Shown: in pieces, positions 6,783 through 10,867 of the stretch
How the letters are laid out: every line of letters starts with the position of its first letter
How positions within the stretch are numbered: the stretch's first letter is position 1
NCBI GenBank assembly: GCA_905209765.1
Contig: CAJLUE010000060.1
Location: 1-10,867, forward strand
Origin: an uncultured Collinsella sp.
Lineage (GTDB): Bacteria; Actinomycetota; Coriobacteriia; Coriobacteriales; Coriobacteriaceae
DNA: 10,867 nucleotides
Direction of reading: 5' to 3'
Made by a program: the position numbers and the translations under genes
The notes under the pieces: generated by a model
What the model saw: only the letters and a program-made list of their open reading frames with translations
Database searches by the model: none
What the model was told of the DNA's origin: nothing

Positions 6783-6812
6783 GCGCGGCCTTTTAGGCCG
6801 CGCTTGTGTTTT
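6783..6812 (+). terminator. Terminator-like hairpin
   Basis: GCGCGGCC (6783-6790), loop TTTTA, GGCCGCGC (6796-6803), then TTGTGTTTTG. A second possible stop for read-through from ilvE; no gene ends directly before it. Nothing else is recognised between it and the preceding palindrome. Confidence 0.55.
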
Positions 6813-6840
6813 GCTTCGCGCCATGTGGGGGCGGTGGCGA

Positions 6841-7043
6841 CGTGCATTTTTGCGAGTATTCTGCAATCGAAGGCCCCTGCATACCGACCTCGGGCAAAAA
6901 ATCGGGAGTTCTCGATGTTTTCTACGGATGATGGGCGGGGTTATGGGCTGGCAGCGTTTGATTTGCAGGGATATTCGCGGTCTTTGGCACTTATCGTGGC
7001 GCCCGAAGCTCTTGGTTATGTTGAATACTCCTAAAAATGCACG
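6841..7043. repeat. 203-bp unit with 21-bp terminal inverted repeats (MITE-like)
   Basis: The ends 6841-6861 (CGTGCATTTTTGCGAGTATT plus C) and 7023-7043 are reverse complements at 19 of 21 positions, the two mismatches being adjacent (GC against AG). The unit encodes no transposase. An internal CTGCAA/TTGCAG pair (6861-6866, 6963-6968) adds some secondary structure. No convincing target duplication is seen at the borders. A 39-codon frame (ATG 6915 to TAA 7034) with GGGAG six nt before it lies inside and ends in the right repeat, but resembles nothing known to me. It could be a non-autonomous mobile element, a dispersed intergenic repeat or a structured RNA. Confidence 0.55.
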
Positions 7044-7073
7044 GCGCTTAGAGGGGGACCTTTGCGAAAAAGG

Positions 7074-7112
7074 AAACCGCCCCGTCGAAGTATGCACTCG
7101 ACGGGGCGGTTT
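7074..7112 (-). terminator. Intrinsic terminator of lemA
   Basis: A perfect 15-bp stem pairs AAACCGCCCCGTCGA (7074-7088) with 7098-7112 around a 9-nt loop. On the minus strand the stem is followed by TCCTTTTTCGC, a T-run suited to stopping lemA transcription 36 nt after its stop codon. It may also act weakly on +. Confidence 0.88.
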
Positions 7113-7148
7113 ATACATTTGGCCGATTAAGGATGCGCTGTCAAACTA

Positions 7149-7700
7149 CTAGAACTTGACGGTCGGGGCCTGGCGGGCTGCTTCGGCGGCCTCGAAGCCC
7201 TGGCGCTCCTTAAACTGAAAGATGCCGGCAAAGATGACAGCCGGGAACGTCTGAATGGCGTTGTTGTAGCTGAGCACGCAATCGTTGTAGCTCTGGCGTG
7301 CGTAGCTAATCTTGTTCTCGGTATCCTCGAGCGATGCCTGCAGCTGCGTAAAGTTGGTGTTTGCCTTAAGATCGGGGTAGGCTTCGGCTACGGCGAAGAG
7401 CTGACGCAGCGCACCGGTCAGCACGTTGTCGGCTTCCATCTTGGCCTCGGGCGTGGTGGCCTTGACGGCGGTGTTACGCGCGCTGATCACGGCGGAGAGC
7501 GTCTCCTGCTCGTGCTTGGCGTAGCCCTTGACGGTCTCGACCAGGTTGGGGATCAGGTCGTTGCGGCGCTGCAGCTGCGTATCGATGTTCTGCCAGGCGT
7601 TATCAATGCGGTTACGCTTGGTGACCATGTTGTTGTAGATGCCGGCGATGGCGCAGACAATCACAATGACAACAACGATGCCGATGATGACGGTAATCAT
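7149..7700 (-). CDS. lemA: LemA family protein
   Basis: Membrane-anchored protein of 183 residues. One N-terminal hydrophobic helix (about 2-23, ITVIIGIVVVIVIVCAIAGI) is followed by a long alpha-helical domain that probably lies outside the membrane. Family hallmarks are clear: NRIDNAWQNIDTQLQRRNDL (30-49), IPNLVETVKGYAKHE (50-64), YPDLKAN.NF..LQ (108-121), TENKISYARQSYN (127-139) and FPAVIFAGIFQF (152-163). LemA proteins are widespread and conserved, but their biochemical role is unsettled. ATG 7700 is chosen because GGAG lies 6 nt upstream and it places the membrane helix at the N-terminus; the longer frame to 7802 has no such support. It stands alone, without the TPM-domain partner often found next to lemA, and diverges from the TetR gene. 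Confidence 0.94.
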   Translation of the reverse strand: MITVIIGIVVVIVIVCAIAGIYNNMVTKRNRIDNAWQNIDTQLQRRNDLIPNLVETVKGYAKHEQETLSAVISARNTAVKATTPEAKMEADNVLTGALRQLFAVAEAYPDLKANTNFTQLQASLEDTENKISYARQSYNDCVLSYNNAIQTFPAVIFAGIFQFKERQGFEAAEAARQAPTVKF

Positions 7701-7761
7701 GATGTCTCCGTTTCGAATGGCCGCGGCGGCATGCGCCAGCTGCCGTTGGTATAACGCTACT

Positions 7762-7790
7762 AGTATACCCGCAACGTTTTGCCGTGCCGA
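7762..7790 (-). promoter_or_regulatory. Probable lemA promoter
   Basis: On the minus strand TATACT (7767-7762) lies 17 nt after TCGGCA (7790-7785), a 4-of-6 match to the -35 consensus. The predicted leader is about 55 nt. The site is in the 211-bp gap shared with the divergent TetR gene. Confidence 0.5.
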
Positions 7791-7911
7791 ACTTTCCGGC
7801 AAGCGTTATGTTTTCGGCGGGGTCGGCACCGGGGCAAAGCGCGCGAGGTACAGGTGTAAGATATGCGACAGATTGACGAGTGTTGTCTTTGCCCTGAGGA
7901 TGGCGATACGG

Positions 7912-8496
7912 ATGGACCTTCGCATCAAGAAAACCTATCGTGCCCTGTTCGATGCCTTTACCGAGCTTTTGGAAGAGTATCGGTTTGAGGATTTGACGGT
8001 TGCTATGCTTTGCGACCGGGCCATGATTCGCCGCACGACGTTCTATAAGCACTTTCGCGATAAAAACGATTACTTCGCCTTTTATATCGATGAGCTCATG
8101 TCGGGCTTGCCGCAAAAACAGCCCGATGAGGCCGGCGCGGTGTCTGCCGAGGACGTGCGCGCGCTTCGGCACGCGATTTTGGACGATGCCATGGATTTGA
8201 TTCTGGCGCACGAGCGGCTCATGGATAACATTTTGGCAAGCAGCATGTCGGGCATGTTGACCAACGTTATTTGCGACCGCATTGCCCACTCCATCCGCGA
8301 GCGTGTGATGAACGTGCTTGCCGAGGATGCCCTGGCCCCCGTGTCACTCGAGACGACGTCTGAGTTTGTCGCCGGCGGTATTATTCGACTTTTCACGATA
8401 TGGTGGGAGTCGGGTCACGATCTTGAGCGTCGACCTGAGATGGCCGACGTGGTCGATGCGCTGTTTGAGCGGACCATGACACCGGTGAATCACTAA
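7912..8496 (+). CDS. TetR-family transcriptional regulator (C-terminal TetR_C_8-like)
   Basis: DNA-binding repressor-type protein of 194 residues. Residues 1-50 form the TetR N-terminal domain: MDLRIKKTYRALFDAFTELL, then the helix-turn-helix near 27-48 (LTVAMLCDRAMIRRTTFYKHF, here given by position and key TFYKHF). The C-terminal half has the GGIIRLFTIWWESG pattern (155-168), typical of regulators with the TetR_C_8 (PF14278-like) domain, including DhaS-type activators. The ligand is unknown. The start is uncertain: ATG 7912 fits family N-termini, but ATG 7900 is also in frame and GAGG directly abuts it, so neither has ideal spacing; TAAGAT at 7857-7862 could be a -10. Divergent from lemA, which is a candidate target by position only. 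Its stop is 2 nt from the 3' end of the opposing tRNA gene. Confidence 0.9.
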   Translation: MDLRIKKTYRALFDAFTELLEEYRFEDLTVAMLCDRAMIRRTTFYKHFRDKNDYFAFYIDELMSGLPQKQPDEAGAVSAEDVRALRHAILDDAMDLILAHERLMDNILASSMSGMLTNVICDRIAHSIRERVMNVLAEDALAPVSLETTSEFVAGGIIRLFTIWWESGHDLERRPEMADVVDALFERTMTPVNH

Positions 8497-8498
8497 AG

Positions 8499-8588
8499 TG
8501 GCGGAGAGAGGGGGATTCGAACCCCCGGAACGCTCTCGCGCTCAACGGTTTTCAAGACCGCCGCATTCAACCGCTCTGCCATCTCTCC
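8499..8588 (-). tRNA. tRNA-Ser (anticodon UGA)
   Basis: Complete class II tRNA of 90 nt including an encoded CCA (8501-8499). The acceptor GGAGAGA (8588-8582) pairs with TCTCTCC (8509-8503). The anticodon loop CTTGAAA gives UGA at 8554-8552, reading UCN serine codons. A long variable arm (GCGCGAGAGCG region) and the T-loop GGTTCGAATCC are present. A likely -10 (TATCAT, minus strand 8604-8599) ends 10 nt before the mature 5' end. It is transcribed away from tadA, which starts 51 nt from it on the other strand. Confidence 0.97.
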
Positions 8589-8598
8589 GTGAGTCGTA

Positions 8599-8604
8599 AT
8601 GATA
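8599..8604 (-). promoter_or_regulatory. Probable -10 of the tRNA-Ser gene
   Basis: TATCAT on the minus strand, about 10 nt before the tRNA 5' end; no good -35 at the usual distance. The tadA ribosome site and start lie just beyond, so the 51-bp gap must hold control signals for both directions. Confidence 0.4.
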
Positions 8605-8639
8605 GCATCGTTTTGAATTTGCAACAGGGAAGGCGAACG

Positions 8640-10421
8640 ATGACGATCACCGAAATCGACGAGAAGTTCATGCGCGAGGCGCTGGCCGAGGCGCGCGCCG
8701 CCGCGGCGGTGGGCGAGGTGCCCATCGGAGCCGTAGTGGTGCGCGACGGCGAGATTGTCGCGAGGGCGCATAATCGACGCGAGCTCGATCAGGATCCTTC
8801 GGCGCACGCAGAATTTGCGGCCCTGTGCGCTGCCGCTCGGTCGCTCGGTCGCTGGCGCCTTTCCGATTGCACGGTCTACGTGACGCTCGAGCCATGCTGC
8901 ATGTGTGCGGGGCTTATGGTTAACGCGCGCGTGGGGCGCTGCGTGTATGGCGCGCGTGACGCCAAGGCGGGCGCGCTGGGATCCCTGTATGACCTCAATG
9001 CCGACTCGCGCCTGAATCATCGCTTTAACGTGACGGCTGGGGTCCTGGCGGATGAATGCCGCGAGCTGCTGAGTAGCTATTTTGGCGGTCTGCGCGGAGC
9101 GGGCGGCGCTGGTTGCGGTTGTGGGGCCGATCTTGACGCGCACACCGCTCACGCCGCAGCGCTTGCAGGTGCCGGTGAAGATGCTGGCACGGCGTTTGAC
9201 TTTGGTCCTGCGTGCCGCCGGCCCCGCCGTGTGCTGTTGGCGATCGACTCCTTTAAGGGCAGCGTGTCGAGTGCCCAGGCGGAGGCGGCGGTTGCCGAGG
9301 GCATGCGCCGTGTGTGGTCCGATGCCCAGGTGGCCGCATTGCCGCTGGCGGATGGCGGCGAGGGAACGCTCGATGCCGTTGCCGCGTGCGGCGGTGAGAT
9401 TGTGACCTGCGAGGTGGCAGGTCCCTTGCGCAAGCGCGCGTCTGCCCGGATGCTGGTTGATGTCGAGTGCGAGTCGGCTGTAATTGAGATGGCCGAGGCG
9501 GCCGGCATTGGGTATTCGCCTTGTACGGAGTCGGCGGCGTTGACGGCCACAACCTATGGCGTGGGCGAGCTCATGCTTCGCGCGGTTCGCATGGGCGCAA
9601 AGACACTCTATATTGGTCTGGGCGGCAGCGCCACCAACGACGGTGGCGCCGGCATGCTGCAGGCGCTGGGCGCGCGTGTGGTCGATGATCAGGGATGCGA
9701 TGTCGCCCCCGGTCTTGCCGGCCTTGAGCAGGTGGCGAGTGTTGATTTGGCGCCAGCGCTGCAGGCTTTGGATGACGCTCGTATCGCCGTACTTTCGGAT
9801 GTCGAGAATCCGCTCGTAGGGCGTCGCGGCGCGCTTGCGGTGTTCGGCGGACAGAAGGGTCTGCCGGCGGATGATGCCGAGGTGCTGCGCAGATACGACG
9901 GCTGGATGGTCGGCTACGGCCGCCTGCTCGATGCGGCAATTACCGGAGCTCGAGCCCAGGGGTTGTTGCGCACACCCGAGGGCGCACGGACATTTGGCTC
10001 GGTGCTCGGCGTGCCCGGAGCGGGCGCTGCCGGTGGCTTGGGCGCGGCGTTACTGGCGCTCGGCGCGGAGCTGCGTTCGGGCGTGGAGACGGTGCTCGAT
10101 CTCGTGGGGTTTGACGAGCATGTGCGCGATGTCGACCTGGTCATAACGGGTGAGGGCAATATGGATGAGCAGTCCGCCGCCGGTAAGGCGCCGGTGGGTG
10201 TGGCTCGCCGCGCCAAGCGATATGGCAAGCCGGTGATCGCTGTCGTGGGCGGTCGCGCTGACAACCTCGATACGGTGTATGGGCAGGGCGTCGACTTGGT
10301 GCTTCCGATCTGCCGCAAGCCCATGGACCTGGAGCAGGCACTCGATCCACAAGAAGCCACAACCAACCTCATCTGCGCCGGTGAAGCAGCCGCCCAATCC
10401 TACGACCTCGCCCGCCTCTAA
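8640..10421 (+). CDS. tadA: Fusion protein: tRNA-specific adenosine deaminase (TadA) + class I glycerate kinase (GlxK/GarK-like)
   Basis: One uninterrupted 593-residue frame joins two complete enzymes. Residues 8-148 are TadA, which makes the wobble inosine of tRNA-Arg(ACG): zinc and proton-shuttle motif HAE (56-58), PCCMC (85-89), NARVGRCVYGARDAKAGALG and LNHRFNVTAGV. Residues 150-195 form an Ala/Gly-rich linker with Cys-Gly-Cys-Gly. Residues 196-590 are glycerate kinase, ATP-dependent phosphorylation of D-glycerate, to 2-phosphoglycerate in this class: LAIDSFKGS (200-208), ADGGEGT (237-243), GGSATNDGG (328-336) and TGEGNMDEQSAAGK (503-516). The start ATG 8640 has GGAAGG 6 nt upstream. No internal start with a ribosome site is seen near the kinase; its first in-frame GTG (9231) has none. 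Both halves look catalytically intact. No pathway link between them is known to me. A frameshift artefact is unlikely because the linker is continuous and in frame. Confidence 0.93.
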   Translation: MTITEIDEKFMREALAEARAAAAVGEVPIGAVVVRDGEIVARAHNRRELDQDPSAHAEFAALCAAARSLGRWRLSDCTVYVTLEPCCMCAGLMVNARVGRCVYGARDAKAGALGSLYDLNADSRLNHRFNVTAGVLADECRELLSSYFGGLRGAGGAGCGCGADLDAHTAHAAALAGAGEDAGTAFDFGPACRRPRRVLLAIDSFKGSVSSAQAEAAVAEGMRRVWSDAQVAALPLADGGEGTLDAVAACGGEIVTCEVAGPLRKRASARMLVDVECESAVIEMAEAAGIGYSPCTESAALTATTYGVGELMLRAVRMGAKTLYIGLGGSATNDGGAGMLQALGARVVDDQGCDVAPGLAGLEQVASVDLAPALQALDDARIAVLSDVENPLVGRRGALAVFGGQKGLPADDAEVLRRYDGWMVGYGRLLDAAITGARAQGLLRTPEGARTFGSVLGVPGAGAAGGLGAALLALGAELRSGVETVLDLVGFDEHVRDVDLVITGEGNMDEQSAAGKAPVGVARRAKRYGKPVIAVVGGRADNLDTVYGQGVDLVLPICRKPMDLEQALDPQEATTNLICAGEAAAQSYDLARL

Positions 10422-10431
10422 AACTCATCTC

Positions 10432-10510
10432 CTCGATAAGTTGCGGTGGAATACGGAGTGTTTTTGCCTTTAAGGGGCCAATTCAGTCCGTATTCCACCG
10501 CAACTTCGAG
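10432..10510. repeat. Long hairpin: 20-bp perfect arms plus a bulged extension
   Basis: AAGTTGCGGTGGAATACGGA (10438-10457) is mirrored exactly at 10487-10506. Beyond a 2-nt bulge the stem gains CTCG/CGAG (10432-10435, 10507-10510). The loop is 29 nt. No T-run follows, so a classic terminator is unlikely. It begins 10 nt after the stop of the tadA fusion and would form a stable 3' structure on its mRNA. Confidence 0.75.
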
Positions 10511-10573
10511 AATGGCCATTCGAGGTTGGCCGCCTTGGGTCTCGAGCCGGACCGTCTGCCATGAAATGTGGCA

Positions 10574-10701
10574 ATCTACTACGTTTAACGGAACACCCTC
10601 GACCATCCCGGATTTTGTGAAATTAAAACCGCAGGTAGAAAGCTTGCCGATTTTCGAAAAAGCCGGCTATGGTCGACCCCTGTGACCAAAACGTAGTAGA
10701 T
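10574..10701. repeat. 128-bp nested inverted repeat
   Basis: Outer arms ATCTACTACGTTT (10574-10586) and AAACGTAGTAGAT (10689-10701) match perfectly over 13 bp. Inside them TCGACCAT (10599-10606) matches ATGGTCGA (10669-10676), with a further CCGG pair (10608-10611, 10663-10666). The central ~50 bp is AT-rich with AAGCTT. No frame of interest is seen. It may be a dispersed repeat or a structured RNA. Confidence 0.6.
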
Positions 10702-10744
10702 AGGTCCTTTTCGTGGCGCAGCGTCAGACCAGTCTTTTTGGGGC

Positions 10745-10798
10745 GGGGTTATTTTGACTACATGCCGATCTGATTGCCCAAGTAGTCAAAATAGCCCC
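10745..10798. repeat. 17-bp inverted repeat with 20-nt loop
   Basis: GGGGTTATTTTGACTAC (10745-10761) pairs with GTAGTCAAAATAGCCCC (10782-10798), 17 bp with one T.G wobble. The loop is ATGCCGATCTGATTGCCCAA. There is no downstream T-run. Its arms are unrelated to those of the two preceding repeats. Confidence 0.7.
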
Positions 10799-10808
10799 AT
10801 TACAGTTT

Positions 10809-10834
10809 GAGCCGTCCGAAAGGGCGGCTCTTTT
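10809..10834 (+). terminator. Intrinsic terminator downstream of the repeat cluster
   Basis: GAGCCGTCC (10809-10817), a GAAA tetraloop of GNRA type, GGGCGGCTC (10822-10830), then TTTT. It has terminator polarity on +, and the nearest upstream + gene is the tadA fusion, 388 nt away, so that transcript may include all three hairpins. Nothing further is recognised up to the window end at 10867. Confidence 0.8.
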
Positions 10835-10867
10835 CCGTTGCACGGTTATACGATTGAGCCGTACCGG

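Noticed and set aside
6836..7048. Target-site duplication flanking the 203-bp unit
   Set aside because: Flanks GGCGA and GCGCT share only GCG in shifted register; this is not enough to call a duplication.
6541..7152. 203-codon plus and 175-codon minus frames through the 564-bp gap
   Set aside because: They run through perfect palindromes and terminators, overlap each other on opposite strands and have no family features.
7639..7911. Long N-terminal extension of the TetR regulator
   Set aside because: It would overlap the start of lemA antisense and add Met/Thr-rich sequence; the TetR domain begins at MDLRIKK.
7612..8289. 225-codon minus-strand frame over the TetR gene
   Set aside because: A shadow of the helix-turn-helix regulator; no domain seen.
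8499..8588. tRNA-Ser as an integration site for a genomic island
   Set aside because: No integrase, no duplicated tRNA 3' end and no compositional break are visible on either side.
8493..9152. 219-codon minus-strand frame through tRNA-Ser and tadA
   Set aside because: It includes the tRNA itself and mirrors the TadA coding region.
9225..9240. Independent start of the glycerate kinase at GTG 9231
   Set aside because: No ribosome site precedes it, and the frame is open and continuous from tadA.
10446..10685. 79-codon frame in the terminal repeat cluster
   Set aside because: It spans two unrelated inverted repeats, and a similar peptide is read from the opposite strand because of the symmetry.

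Overview
The window is a chromosomal segment of a GC-rich Gram-positive bacterium. Gene content, codon use, Shine-Dalgarno sites and palindrome-rich intergenic DNA look like a gut actinobacterium of the class Coriobacteriia, most likely Collinsella. That placement comes from recognition of style, not from a search. No phage, transposase, CRISPR array or defence cassette is visible. The genes are mainly housekeeping, and the unusual content lies in the spaces between them and in one gene fusion.

Layout. (a) 1-3555: two tandem half-size ABC exporters on +, the first cut by the window edge. They look like the two halves of one heterodimeric exporter: one has a degenerate ATPase site and the other a canonical one. 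(b) 3556-3630: a nested palindrome and a strong bidirectional terminator between convergent genes. (c) 3668-4372 (-): serine O-acetyltransferase, diverging from a DedA-family membrane protein at 4596-5234 (+); the 223-bp gap between them holds both promoters and two symmetric sites. (d) 5386-6584: a candidate leaderless upstream ORF overlapping the start of ilvE, the branched-chain aminotransferase. (e) 6585-7148: a 564-bp gene-free stretch holding a 125-bp nested palindrome, a short hairpin, a 203-bp unit with 21-bp terminal inverted repeats, and the lemA terminator. (f) 7149-7700 (-) lemA, diverging from a TetR-type regulator at 7912-8496 (+). (g) 8499-8588 (-) tRNA-Ser(UGA). (h) 8640-10421 (+): one open frame joining a complete tRNA adenosine deaminase (TadA) to a complete class I glycerate kinase. 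(i) 10422-10867: three unrelated long inverted repeats followed by an ordinary terminator.

How the genes work together. The ABC pair forms a functional unit (1-nt spacing, ribosome site inside the upstream gene, complementary NBD defects). CysE starts cysteine synthesis and IlvE closes Ile/Leu/Val synthesis, but they do not share an operon. The rest are single-gene transcription units separated by terminators. The most notable observations are the TadA-glycerate kinase fusion, the candidate leaderless uORF coupled to ilvE, and the family of long palindromes in the gaps, which are probably dispersed repeats.
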